NCBI GenBank assembly: GCA_029378245.1
Contig: JARKIF010000017.1
Location: 310,001-374,000 of the forward strand
Length of the DNA: 64,000 bases
Source: Roridomyces roridus
Lineage: Eukaryota > Basidiomycota > Agaricomycetes > Agaricales > Mycenaceae
Direction: 5' to 3'
Shown here piece after piece: positions 1 through 11,121 of the stretch. Within the stretch, counting starts at the first letter, position 1; each line of letters opens with the position of its first letter. Both the position numbers and the translations under genes were made by a program. Below the pieces are notes generated by a model, which saw only the letters and a list, made by a program, of their open reading frames with translations, made no database searches and was not told the origin of the DNA.

Positions 1-2214
1 AATTGACGGCATGAAACGGCTGACAGCCGACCCGTGCCCGTCCCGTCGATCTTGGTTCAGACATGCTGACGGGTCGGTTCGGCATCAAAAACGGCCGTCA
101 CGGTAGACGGTTCGGCTGCCGTGATCATGCATCATCATTCTCAAGTGATTGTCAGCCTCGGTGAAACTGCAACCTACTAGGATGATTTCCTACACCATGA
201 GAACACTGGGCAGCGCCAGGATGACCCAGAAAAGCCACCAAGTTGTTGTCAACGACGCAAACGTGCTCAGCTCACTGGCGGCAATCAAAAATCCTGAATG
301 GGGAACTGTCCGAGAGTCTTCCAAGTCAAACCTGAGAGGCAGCCTCAAACTTTGAATTAGTGAGTTCACTGTTGCATAAGGAATTCCCAAAGGGTCTACT
401 TACATAGTTTGAGCAGAAGCCGTAACGAAATATGGCGAATCACAGCGCGCAAACAGTGCAATCGCAGATTGCACCGAATTAAAGGCCCGGCACTGATCGC
501 CGAACAGTTTCGACCGAGGCATCCGCGATAACTCAACCATAACTCCCTTGAGTTAGCCTGATTCTTATCACACCCGTTCGACGGCCGTGACGGCCGATTT
601 CTGACGGGGTCTCGACGGTATACGGGCCGTCACTGACGGTGCCGTCGAAATTTGTTCTTGGATCCCACCGGGTCGGCACGGGTACCCGTCGACGGGCGGC
701 CGTCAAACCGTCATGTACGGTTCGGGTCCGCAGCCCTAAGCACACTCCCGAGATGACTCTGAGCCGCCGGCTTGGGGCTTGAGAAATCCCAAGCCGGAGC
801 CGTAAGCCGGGGTGCACACCCGGCTTGGGCTTGGCTTGGCCCGGCTTAGCCGGACCCCGGCTCTGCCGGCTTCGGGCTTCAAGCCGTAGCCGGCAAAACA
901 CTACTCTCACCTGGTCACTGCCGTCTAGAACTCTGCAGCTGGAGCGTATAAGGCTGGCCAATATTCCTCCTGGTTGTCTCCGCTGCTCTCTCTGCGATCT
1001 CCCGGTGCAAATGGAGCCGCAGATTTACGAATGACTCGACCCGTCTGCCAGCCCGTTCTCGGGCCCTGAATCGTGCACATATACAGTGGTACACACTCGA
1101 CCATGCCGGGTCTTACTTCCCCGTTGAATCCAGGTCAGTGCGAAGGGTTCTACGCCTTCTCTTCCAGCACGACGATCAGAGCGGCATGAAGAGCCAGTGG
1201 GATGAAGTGGTGCGTCGCATACCGATTTCTTGAGTTGCATCGTTTTCTCACTCGGCCACAGTAACGATACTCTGCGGGTACTCCATTCGTGCAAACCGCC
1301 CAGCATCGACCCTTGTCCTATCATGGCCCCGCCGACAGAACGGTGCCTGCAAAAACAGGGCTGCAGAAGCTCGCCTTGCACGCGGACGACGGCCTGATGA
1401 AGTGGGGTCCATGATCCACTCGCAAGCCCTGCTCGATCTCTCCCCGACAGCCCACTTCCTCCGTTGCACCCGCTTGCCCCCACGGTGCTCACCTGCCTCC
1501 CGATGTACAGTGGTAGCCCGCCTCCTCTGGCCGCCATTACCCCGGATGAGCTGGACGCCCCTACGCCACCATTTCTAGCACCGCGTTACGTCTCCTGGTG
1601 TTGGTGCCTTCTCACTCAGAGATTCTCAGCACATGCATCGGCAGGCCACGTCAGCCAATTCGGCTAGGGCGGAATACGCACGTCCTCATTGCTACTCCCT
1701 GGTCCGGTCGCCATCGGTAACGTCTGCGTCGATGCCCCGCGGAGGTCGCCCAGTCCCCTGTCGATGCTCTTCCAATCGAGCCACTGCCAAGGCCGCACGC
1801 CCCTCACCTGTGCTGGTACTTCTGTGCCGGGAAGTCGGTCCCTTGTCTGGTTCCGTGACGGCGCGTTCTTCCACCACGCCTTCCCATTGCCCTACGCGCT
1901 CCAGCGGTCTTTGCCCTCGTCACCGTCGCGGAAATCGCTTCCAGCTCCCCTCCGAACCGACGCCGTGACAGAAGGTGCCGTCTGGGCGTGCACTGTAGAC
2001 TCCGTGATACGTCTCGTCCATGACGTTTCCATGCGTCTAGGGCGTTTGCCCGACATGGCGTCGGATACGAAGTCCACCTCGAGGTCCAGTTACTGCATGT
2101 AAGGAGAAGTCGGCGCTCGTGCTGCTCAAGAGTCAAGACTCGCGATTCCTCTGGAAACTCGAAGGGCATATATACTCATTGGATGGGGGACACCAAGAAT
2201 CGAAACTAGCAGAC
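1..2214. other. gene-poor left flank with GC-rich short repeats
   Basis: I see no gene here that I can support. Open frames are short and overlap on both strands, and none shows a known domain. Around 1-130 and 570-735 the short word ACGGCCGTCA and close variants recur in both orientations. Around 760-900 the words GGCTTGGGCTTGG and CCGGCTT recur with their complements. This is the look of old, GC-rich terminal repeats of DNA transposons, but I could not define paired ends or a target duplication. Confidence 0.4.
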
Positions 2215-2258
2215 AATAGAACAACAGAGGGCGTACTGAGTCCCTCAGAATGGCTACT

Positions 2259-3740
2259 TCACCACTCGCCTACAAATTCCAGACTTTCCTGCACGGTCGC
2301 CAGGTCAATATCGAGGCCCAGAGTATCCAACACTCGGAACTTTCCCTCTATTTCGTGCCGTTGAACTTGGGTTTCAACGAGCAAACGAACGGTGAGCCGA
2401 GCGTCCAATATCGTCCTCGACTGTATCATGCGGAGAAGCGGTTCGAGTGCGACCTTGCCGTCCCAGGTCCACCCGAGGAATTTGAGACGAGGGAAGACTG
2501 GGAGGTCGAGTTTAGAGTCGGACAAGGTCATGGCGAGCCAAACGGGCGCCGAATACTCGGGCTTGAGAGGCATGTAAATGAGTGTTTCGAGATTGGGGGA
2601 AGCTTGGAGAATGCCGGGGATAGTATCTGGGTTGTTACTATATGCATCCTGGATGACAAGATTTGTCAAGGTCTCGGAGCGTTGAACAAACGGAAGGATA
2701 GGATCAAGCTGCCCCCTTATGTGTGCTTCTTGCAGCAAAGGTGCTGAGAGATGGTTGAGGAAGTCTGCTTCCTCCCTGACGTCAAAGCGAAGGCGTCGTA
2801 AATGGGGTAGTGTGACCATAGTGCCGACGTCGTAAGACGGAGGGGAATATGTATCACGAAAGCTAAGGTCGCATTCAATGAGGTTGCCAGCAGCAGACAA
2901 GATGTCAAGCTGCATGTCTTTTTTGAACGCGCCTCGGTAATGGGTTATCTGCGCCCATGGTAGGTTGAAACGGGGTAAACACGAAGGCCTTTGGTCCATG
3001 AGGGAAACCTTCCGTAGCGCCGGAGCTATGGAAAGGAAATTACAGGGTTCCTCCCCGTAGTAGTAGCTGAATTTGAGGGACAGATCAAAAGTCCGCAACT
3101 GGGGTATCCGACCTCGAATATTCTCCAAGCGAAGGAGGACGTCCCTCACGCCGCTAACATGCCGGATACAGACATTGAAAGTTCCCCAGCGATGAGAGTG
3201 CGAAATGAGTACGTCGAGCAAAGCCATTTCAGCCTCGGTCGCGTGCCAGATATCGAGGGACACATCCAGAGGGGCGCTGGACGCTCGGAGAAGTTGGCAT
3301 TGGATCATGGGCATTGGGTAGGTGTCCAGAACGGACACGTTCCACGCAGGCTGTACGATATCGACGGTGCTCCAGAGCAGAGGGCTGGAGAGTGTAATCT
3401 CCCTCCAGGACCGGCAAATATGACCCAGACGCCAACGGGGACATGGTATCTCCTGGTCGCCTACTTTGCGGGTAAATGCCACCCAGGAAAAGATTTCGCA
3501 CCACACGTCTGCGTGGATGCGACGAGTGGGAGATAGCACGGCGACGTGTCGTCGAATGCTGTCCACGGTGGCATCGCGGCGCGATACAAGCTGCTCGATA
3601 TGAGCGTTGAGAGCATCTAGAGTCGACTGTTCTTGAGCGATGAAGTCGCGAATGGGTGGAAGCTCTGCGGCGGAAGGAGCCTCGTTGCTTGTCAAGAGGC
3701 TAGGTCTACACGGCGAAGACAGCGGGACAGGCAAGTCCAT
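2259..3740 (-). CDS. F-box protein with leucine-rich C-terminal region
   Basis: An uninterrupted 493-residue frame starting at ATG 3740. Residues 1-60 are a variable N-terminus with a short helical segment. Residues about 70-123 are an F-box-like domain (RRIHADVWCEIFSWVAF ... WRLGHICRSWREI ... LLW), which in this family would bind Skp1 and make the protein a substrate receptor of an SCF ubiquitin ligase. The rest contains degenerate leucine-rich repeats (LRRLRF, LETLIYMPL). The substrate is unknown. No intron is needed. The right-arm copy (51970-54218) is interrupted by a transposon, so this is the functional copy of the pair. Assignment to the F-box family is firm; cellular role is inference. 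Confidence 0.88.
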   Translation of the reverse strand: MDLPVPLSSPCRPSLLTSNEAPSAAELPPIRDFIAQEQSTLDALNAHIEQLVSRRDATVDSIRRHVAVLSPTRRIHADVWCEIFSWVAFTRKVGDQEIPCPRWRLGHICRSWREITLSSPLLWSTVDIVQPAWNVSVLDTYPMPMIQCQLLRASSAPLDVSLDIWHATEAEMALLDVLISHSHRWGTFNVCIRHVSGVRDVLLRLENIRGRIPQLRTFDLSLKFSYYYGEEPCNFLSIAPALRKVSLMDQRPSCLPRFNLPWAQITHYRGAFKKDMQLDILSAAGNLIECDLSFRDTYSPPSYDVGTMVTLPHLRRLRFDVREEADFLNHLSAPLLQEAHIRGQLDPILPFVQRSETLTNLVIQDAYSNNPDTIPGILQASPNLETLIYMPLKPEYSAPVWLAMTLSDSKLDLPVFPRLKFLGWTWDGKVALEPLLRMIQSRTILDARLTVRLLVETQVQRHEIEGKFRVLDTLGLDIDLATVQESLEFVGEW

Positions 3741-4320
3741 CTTGAAGAAAGTGTTAGTCTGAGAGTCAACAAGACGAAAAGACCCACTATACTAGCGAGT
3801 TGTGACATCGTCAAGACGGTGGTGGTCAAGCTCTGCGAAGACGCGTTCTGTTCCTTAGGATTATAACTAGTCTCTCTCGACAGCAACTTGGCAGACGCTT
3901 TATCATATATCAGTTGTCGCTCGTACCTCGCGTGATAACACCATTTTGTCTGTCAAGAAGGCTGTAAAGATGTGGATGCTTGATTCTTGAACAAGTGATG
4001 GAAAATGGAGAGCCGGTGAAGGAAAGGACTGCCTAAGGAAGGAGTACGATGGCCAACAGTTTGGAGAGAGTAGATGAGCGAATGAGGGAACAGCAGTCAC
4101 CCAGGGTGTGTTTCTAAGTCGGCTCTGCCGGGGAGACGTGTCATCCCCGGAAATTGGAGCTCAAGCGCTCAATCCTCTAACTGTCGAGAAACCTGCATAT
4201 CTATCAGCTGTCATCGGGGAATGGAAACGAAGAGCTGCACTGAGAAAGTTGTTAATAAAGCCCTTCACCCCGCGAGATGAGTGTACTTGGGAAGAAAGTC
4301 CATCTGAGGCTGACAGTTGT

Positions 4321-5361
4321 TCAAACCGCAGTCAATTCTACAGCTTCAAGTCCGGAAGTGCACTTTTTTGCCGACGGATGTGAGTTGTGGGGAGTTGTTT
4401 TTGTATAAACCATGCCGCCGGAACGAAACGTAGCCAACTCTACTGGCATTTCAGATTCCGTCCTGTGGAAGAATCCAACAACGAGACTCTGTTTCAACCA
4501 GATCAGAGGGACCAAATACGAAGAGGGAGCCAACGAACTCGGTTCAATTTCCCCGCGCCGTTTCTTAGCAAGGAACTTCTCCGCACGCGCCCAGAAATCC
4601 AGGCCTCCCCGTGCTCCTCGTTCCCAGTCAACCTTGTACCGCTCGTTCGCCAGCCCCATGAGCATACAACGGTCATCGTCGGCCGGGGGCTCGAATTCGA
4701 ACGACCGCTCGCCATCTGTATCCATGAGAACCAGAATCAGTGGCTTTTTGCAGGTGTCGAACACCTGCATGAACTGGTTCGGGGCGACGGTGAAGATGGA
4801 TATCGACAGATGAGTGAGAGATGGGAGCCATGCGAGGCCGAGTAAAAGGGATAGCTCCAGCTCGGGATCGAATAGGAGATGCTACGATAGAGGCGTAGAC
4901 GGGAAACTGGAGGTCTATGGTGCCCAACCGGACGGAGAGCCGCGAGAGTAACGTCAGGGGCTGGATAGACTCGCGGAGGGTGGTCCATGATTACATTGGA
5001 GTGGAGACTAAGGAAAGAGACCGGAGTTCGCGGGCCAATTTCAGCAGCTCCTCGACAACGACCCAGTCGAGATCGCCCAAGACGTGGTGCACGTTTTTGT
5101 GAAAGAAATCGGCGGGAGCGGGAGGAGGATAGAGTGCTTGGTAGAGACATTCAAGGATAGAGCTCTGTAAAGTAGAGGTTCGGTCCTAGTACAAATCTCA
5201 ATTCAGGCCCTCCGTGAGTTCCGACTCCCGAGTGGTTTGGCAGCACATAAGTACCACTGAAGGACCCGGTGAGCGACAAGAAGAAGGCGCGGGATATTCC
5301 TTGGATGCAGAAGCGCCGAAGTCTCAAAGATTTCTCTTTCTAGCGGGAAGCAGGGCTCCAT
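4321..5361 (-). pseudogene. broken LRR-like gene (family of 54470), left-arm copy
   Basis: This is a copy of the gene at 54470-55428. An ATG at 5361 opens with MEPCFPLEREIFETSALLHP; two residues after the Pro are missing relative to the paralogue. Matching segments then appear in three different frames. A one-base deletion near 4880 follows the DLQFPVYASI segment, where the right copy reads on through THLDLF; the C-terminal part (MQVFDTCKKPLILVLMD ... GARGGLDFWARAEKF) is in yet another frame. The family is common in Mycena-like fungi and has no known function. An intron is expected just after the HRVLQW segment. Frameshifts argue it is not translated in full. Confidence 0.7.
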
Positions 5362-5484
5362 GATTGGGAGATGACGGCGAGGAGAAAGAGTGATTGATTT
5401 GATGGCCAATCACGATTATCAAAGTCGCTCTCTCTCTCTCCTCCAACCACAACCCACCACGCCCTCCAAACTCGCCGAATACAC

Positions 5485-6618
5485 ATGCCTTCAACTTTCT
5501 ACGAGATTTATCGTGGCTCGCCGTGAGCCAAATCTTCCCTCACTCCACTGCTGCTGGTAACGTTGCCCTGTATGATAGTCTCGGAATCGCGCTGTGCGAC
5601 TCGGTCGACGACTACGTGCGTTCTGGCGAAATCACGGAAGAGCTCGGGAGGATCGTTCTCGCTGAGGTACGTGCGATCTTTTCTCCGTCTTCCGGTTTAC
5701 TCACCGACGCAGTTTGACCGAGCCCTGGCCGACGCGATGGACTAAACGCTATCCGCCCAACAGTGTCCTGCAGCACGTGATGTCTGCCTCCGGGGCGCGC
5801 ACACAACTAGAAGCGTTGCCTCCCTGTAATAGCTGTTTAGTCTACTGGTATTGTCCCTTCTTGTATTGCCTTTCATTTTTGTGGCCCTGGTTCGAGACCC
5901 CGGCCCACCACTTTTTGCACTTTTTCCCACCTGTTCCAGAGCTATCTGTTGTGCGCATTTCCACTTTTTTCGTGGCCTTTTGGCCCTCTTGTCAACCATA
6001 TTGCACCTCTCCATTCCCCTTTGATCATGTCATATGTGTAGAATTATAATTTATTACAACCCAAGTCCAGTCCAGGGCTGAAAAGCATCCAAAGGCGAGG
6101 TAAGTAACTCTGAGAATATCCAGATAAATTACATATATCCATCGGCTGCTAGAAATTGGTCCTCTGGGAGTTTGAAGACAAGGAACATGAGTTTGGCTGA
6201 TATGCCGCCGGCCTGACTCGAACGCGCGACCCATCACTTCTGCACGTGCTTGAAATACATCACGTGCTGCAGGACATTGTTGGGCGGATAGCGTTTAGTA
6301 CGCGATGGCCAACATCGACGCGCGCGCAAGTATCAAGGTGCGTCCCTTTCCTCACTTTGCAAAACGTCTGTCTGAATGGAATGAATCGGAACACAGGGCC
6401 ACCTTCGCACGTACCGCAACTGCGACGACGTGTGGTACTTTTCCCTCCGCGACGCGACCTTCAAGATGCACAATAAACAGACGGTGTCGACGTCCCGAGT
6501 CAAGATCGTCGCCTGCAAGCATGGGGACGCGGTTGCGTTGGATCTAGGCGTGGATCCTGAGACGGGAGAGGTGATTCCGGGCAAGGGCCCGGGGAGTCGA
6601 CGCGGGAAACGTGGGTAG
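5485..6618 (+). pseudogene. TOA2: TFIIA small (gamma) subunit, disrupted by a MITE
   Basis: The gene reads as the gamma subunit of transcription factor IIA, which with the alpha/beta subunit stabilises TBP on TATA promoters. Exon 1 (ATG 5485) gives MPSTFYEIYRGSP; an intron ending at GATAG leads into LGIALCDSVDDYVRSGEI, and the next intron into FDRALADAM. There the coding sequence is cut by a 559-bp MITE (5741-6299) that brings a stop codon two codons in. After the MITE the gene resumes (ANIDARASIK, then GHLRTYRNCDDVWYFSLRD) and would end at 6618. All other splice sites and residues look sound, so the insertion is the main lesion. The intact copy is at 49675-50245. Confidence 0.88.
5741..6299. 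mobile_element. Mutator-like MITE, 559 bp, 9-bp target duplication
   Basis: The ends are inverted repeats of about 42 bp with one mismatch; both read ACTAAACGCTATCCGCCCAA from the outside. The 9-bp word ACGCGATGG lies immediately before (5732-5740) and after (6300-6308), and the uninterrupted right-arm gene has it once. A 9-bp duplication with long TIRs is the signature of Mutator-like elements. No transposase is encoded. Two tRNA B-box-like words (5889-5899 plus, and about 6210-6220 on the minus strand) lie inside. Confidence 0.9.
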
Positions 6619-6866
6619 ATAGACAATTTTGTATTCTCATTTGTTATATGTATTGTATTGGTTCTACACGAGGGCGAGATATACAGTGGCTTGGACGAGG
6701 CGCGTACATACGTACACAAGAAGGGCTACATATCGAGGATGAATTTGGACGGGAACGATGAAGTAGAATGCGATGGGTCGTGTGGTATTCTGATGCAGAG
6801 GAGGCATGAATAAAGAGAATCGAGTTTCGATGCAGAGAACGAATAAACGCTCAGGACATCTACGCG

Positions 6867-7856
6867 CTACTCATAGCGATAGAAGTCACCACGCGCTGCA
6901 GGATGAGGTTGGTTCTGATTCAGAGGGTTCCGGTACAGCGTTTCTGGGGAGTAGGTTTGGTGTGGGTACTGCGAATTCGACGGCAATGGATATTCAGAAG
7001 GGTATGAGACATGCTGCTGGGGACGATTCGGGCCTGAATGCGCAACGGAATGAAGCGGCGGGGCACGAGCCTGGGGCGGGCGCATCTGCTGCTGGTGGCC
7101 GGGATAGGAAGGTTGGCGGCGGGGAGGAGGCACAACATGGGTAGTGGGAGAACTCGCGAGAGGGCTATGAGTGGGCACGCAGTTGTTGGGACGGAGGTTG
7201 CGTCCGAGTTCATTGGCCTCGACTTCACGGGAACGTTTCCCGTTTCCGTTGAGCTGCGAAGGAGGAGCAGCAGCAGCTCTCTCGTTGAGAATCGCCTGCA
7301 TGGTGGCACGGAGACTGTGGACCTCCTGCTCGAGGGCTGGTAAACGAGACAATGGTCCGGAAACGGCGTGTTCGAGGGCAGCTACGCGGCTGTACACGTT
7401 CCCGACAGCGGCGGTGAGCTCGTGTGTATGATTCGAGAGGTTGGTGACTGCATTGACGAGCTCGGTCTTTGACACGCCATCTTGGACTTGTGCTGTTAAT
7501 CCCACGACTTGACCTTGAAAGCCTGTAGAAGGAGCTTAGTGTGGTTGGCGAGCAATAGAAAGATGACCGGTACCCTGTATCGCGCCGGTGAGTGCACAAG
7601 AGAGACGCGTCATGTCATGGTCGAGAGCTCCCAAGCCCTCTGCAATGCACGCTACATTCTTTCGCGTCTTTTCGTGTTCCGCAGCTCTCCATCGTTTGGG
7701 GTTTTCGACGAGGTCCTGAATCCCGAGCCGATGCAGGAAAGGGTGGAATTGAGAGGAGTGCGAGGATGATGAGGATGTCGTGGCAGCTGCAGGTAGATTC
7801 GCCGGTTGTTCTTCCTCCTTCTTGACGATGCGTGCGTCGTCCTTGCGCGTCGCCAT
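6867..7856 (-). CDS. coiled-coil, Pro/Gln-rich protein of unknown function (left copy)
   Basis: Two exons: ATG 7856 (MATRKDDARIVKKEEEQPAN) runs to an in-frame GT donor after the ALTGAIQG segment near 7575, and the second exon resumes after a CTACAG acceptor near 7525 (FQGQVVGLTAQVQDGVSK) and ends at 6867. The predicted protein is about 310 residues. It has an acidic/lysine N-terminus, a Ser-rich stretch, a compact helical region (FHPFLHRLGIQDLVENPKRW), a heptad-like coiled coil (VNAVTNLSNHTHELTAAV ... LPALEQEVHSLRATMQAIL), and a long C-terminal tail rich in Pro, Gln, Asn and Ser. I do not recognise the family; a nuclear or scaffold role is only a guess from composition. The right-arm copy (48431-49418) has the same structure and is also open. 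Confidence 0.75.
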
Positions 7857-8380
7857 TTGAAATGATGGTCGAGGAAGAAGACTGAAGAAGAACGGATCAA
7901 AACCGAAACTGCTTTGCCAGCGATTGGCCAGCGACCACCACAAGCCAAATCCGCGCCTTAAGGCTGAGACTCGTCAACGGCCTTGAAGCCTCGTTATCTG
8001 GATGACTTTCTGCCCTGTTTCCCATGGAAAAACCTATCGCTGGGGCCTAAAGGGACATGGTACGCATATCCTTCTCTCTCTCTTTTTGACATCAACTCAC
8101 CCCGATCTTCCAAAGGATGGACTCGTATAGTCGCCTTCTACCCACCAGATAGTCTTCATGAGCCTCCTATACGGCGTACGTCCCACTACTTCCATCTTTG
8201 CTCGGTTTCTGACGACCTCCCAGCGATGTCCTTAGCTTCGGCCTTCACGGCCCCTTGCTGGATCACTGCGTCGACACGGACGACGGAGCTGCGACTCGTT
8301 GGCGCGCCACTGCGCCTTACTCGTACGCATCCACCAGAACTGCCTGCTCATCCCCTGACCCTGCCTTTAGCAAATGATCT

Positions 8381-8572
8381 TCTATGATCTGCCTTTTGCC
8401 GGCCAGCCTCCGCAAACCGGAGATGCCACCAGGTCGGAAGATGTAGCGCCTCGCACTGTCTCAATGGCCTTCATCTGCCTCCATCTTCCCCATCGCCCAC
8501 CTCCCCTCCTGTACATGGCGACGACGAGCACTTTGCGCTCATCCTCCCTATTGGCGGCGATCTGGCCCAAGC
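8381..8572 (+). repeat. direct repeat, copy 1 (about 190 bp)
   Basis: This segment (GATCTGCCTTTTGCCGGCCA ... through GGCGGCGATCTGGCCCAAGC) is repeated in the same orientation at 9546-9741 with small differences, including an 11-bp insertion and an 18-bp gap. The right arm has only the beginning of the unit, at about 47860-47885, directly joined to DNA that in the left arm lies at 10200. Confidence 0.8.
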
Positions 8573-9545
8573 TCACCCTGCCCGCCCTCCCTCGGGAACT
8601 CTGGCTCGCATCGCCTCCATCCCTTCTGTGGTCACCTGGGGTCGATACTCCATGGCCGTCATCCACCGGCTCGTCCACTCTTGTTACTCGTTCGGGGCGG
8701 CCGCTATCATTCTCTCTCCTACTCCAACTCCCATCATCTCGCCGTCGTCTTCCCCACACCCCTGGCGCTCAAGTTTTCACGCACGGCAAGTGTCAACCTC
8801 GCCTCCGTCAGCACACCACTGCCTCCGGCGCATCGAAGACCGCCCTGTGTACCAAAATGGACAAACAAGAAGAGCGGAGCCACAAGCCTGGTGCCTGCCC
8901 GTCGCGCGGTTTCCACCTATTAATCAAGTCAAGCTGCCGGAATACCAACTTCAAGCCCACTTCGTGCTCACCCCAGACTCTTCACCAACCGCTACTATAC
9001 TCGGCATCTGTCTCCCCTCCCCGCCGTCTCATTGTACCCATCCGTTCTACTTTCCGCAACTGGGCGCCTGCCGTCCCTTTCCCTATGGCTGCTGGGTTGT
9101 TGGTCATTTGACACCGTGACGTTGCTGTCGCTATCATGGTCCGTCCTTTCCGCGGTGAAGGAGGTTCGAGACAGGTGGGGAGGAGGAGGGGTGATGGGAT
9201 GGGTGCCGGAGATGTGCACAATGATGAGTAGCTAGATATTTAGGCTGCACTAATCTTTATTTCTTTTTCCTATCCCTTTTGTGCGCTCCCTGAGTAAATG
9301 ATTTGGGTTTTGAATATGGTGAGTCTCAAGTGTGATTACCCTGCTCTACATTGGTCGATGTACAGCTACAGCCGTACAGAGCTCTGACTTGACATAGATC
9401 ACCTGCCAAGGAATGTAGATCACTGTAGTCAGATATAATTCAAGGGCTCAACTACATACACCTATAAACTAGGGGGCAGTTGACAGCACTACCGGCTCTA
9501 TGTTGCTTACATTACCCTCCATGGCCAAGTGAATTTTTCCTGATG

Positions 9546-9741
9546 CTGATCTGCCTTTTGCCGGCCAACATGCCTTCCCTCCCCGCAAACCGGAGATGCC
9601 ACCACGTCGGAAGATGTAGCGCGCGCCTGGCATTGTCTCTATAACCTTCATCTTCCCCATCGCCCACCTCCCCTCCTGTACATGGCGACGACGAGCACTT
9701 TGCGCTCATCCTCCCTATTGGCGGCGATCTGGCCCAAGCTG
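9546..9741 (+). repeat. direct repeat, copy 2 (about 190 bp)
   Basis: Second copy of the segment at 8381-8572, about 1.16 kb downstream and in the same orientation. The two copies bracket DNA that is absent from the right arm. Confidence 0.8.
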
Positions 9742-11121
9742 ATTCGCCTGAAGACGGACTTTTGTGGTGGGGCTGCGACGTCACTCTCGCTGCATCCATC
9801 CCCCCTCCCTGCCCGCTTCAAGCCCGCTTGCTATCCTACAAATCACGCCGCCGACAAGGATGACAGATGACCAGCTCGAGCAGAGATGGAGCTATGACTT
9901 GTTGGAGCGCTTCCTCGCCTTGTTCGTGCGCATTCACCACCGCTGTCGTCCTCATCTTTACTGACCACTTCTTCAGTCTCCCATCTGCTTTTCGTCGAGC
10001 GTACATAGGACTCGTTTGCTGCTCCGCGGCTGATGGATGTCACCACGTCGGGGTGGAGCGACGGTGTGAGCGCTTCAGCTTTCCGTGACCTGCGCGTGGG
10101 GCCCGGGGGAGGTTTTGGGACTGACTTTGGGATGTCGAGATACCCTTGCGCGTCAATGGCTACTGCGGGCGAGAGTACACTGGGAAAGTGGTCCTGGGAC
10201 TTTCTTCAGGCGCTCCTCGTCGTGTGCCTGGGGAGCCGTCCCTCGCAGCGGAGCAAGCCCTACCCATCCACGACACCCAAGGACGGTCCAGAGCAAACGG
10301 AGCCTCTACTTCTCTGCACTCTGAATCACCCCATCAGACGATGCTACTCGTCATTCCATCCCAATGCGGCCTCGACCTTCCTTTTCCAAGATCGAGAGAC
10401 TTCCTTGATTCTCAGGCCGTTCGAGCTTGTCGTACGTCGCCCATCGAGAGACGGGGCGAGCGCTCTCGGTGGCCCACATCGACGCGCTGGCTACTTCCAT
10501 CTCCGTGCAGCGCGGGAGGTGTGAGTGCATTGGGACCAGCGCATTGGTTCTGGTTGCTCAAACACGACGGGCGTGGCGGGAGGGTTTGGGTGCCGTGGTC
10601 TTCCTCCCGCTACTGCAAGCGCTCGTGCATCGGGAGAGTGGTATGGGGATCTTCTCCAGGTGCTTATAATCGTCATCTTCCTCTTTTCTCCGCATGTTCT
10701 GGACCCTACTTCGGCGGGGCTCGTCGTCCTCCGTGCGAGCTTGCCATTTTTATTGGTCCTCCCCTCGGCGTTTTCACGGATCTAGGAGGACGCTCGTCGG
10801 AGTCTCGTGCTCGCTGCATTGGGTCCAAGGACAGTGGAGAGCATGGTCGCCCTAGCCCTTGTTGCGCCTTGTGTCGCGCGGGTGGAGCAGCATTTGGAAG
10901 TCGGATGGGCCCTGGCGTCGTGATGTGCAGGATTGGTATAGAACTGGCGGACAGTTTCCGTGGGCGGTCCCGTTTGTTGCTAGGCTGCTTAGGGCGCCTT
11001 GGGATACCGGTAGTCTTGGTATTGTAGCTTCAATCGCATTTCGTGTCTTCACCGCTGTATTTCCTGTTTCGGAATGGCTGTGTCGCGGCTTCTTCTTTTC
11101 CACGACTTTCGGACTTTCATC

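Larger units (their letters stand above)
7857..11121. other. repetitive intergenic DNA without a confident gene
   Basis: Long frames exist (for example 8374-9111 and 10146-11027), but they overlap frames on both strands, have biased Pro/Ser/Arg composition and no domain. The right arm shows only about 1.8 kb (46604-48430) in the corresponding place. The part 7983-8160 is conserved in both arms and could hold a short spliced gene: a frame from 7983 followed by a GT-AG intron at about 8060-8114. I cannot name a product. The excess DNA in the left arm comes partly from internal duplication (see the direct repeat). Confidence 0.4.

Noticed and set aside
4108..4383. 91-residue open frame present in both arms (also 51300-51602)
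   Set aside because: It lies in the intergenic DNA and overlaps the 3' part of the minus-strand LRR-like gene; conservation is explained by the duplication, and the two copies differ at the C-terminus by a frame change. No domain.
5880..5910. tRNA gene suggested by GGTTCGAGACC and a following CCACCA
   Set aside because: No A box, D arm or acceptor partner upstream; it is inside the MITE 5741-6299.
8374..9111. 245-residue plus-strand frame
   Set aside because: Part of it lies in a direct repeat, other frames are equally long in the same place, it is absent from the right arm, and it has no domain.
10146..11027. 293-residue plus-strand frame
   Set aside because: It corresponds to the region where the right arm has minus-strand frames of a different kind (46895-47527). 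Frame conservation is poor and composition is GC-driven.
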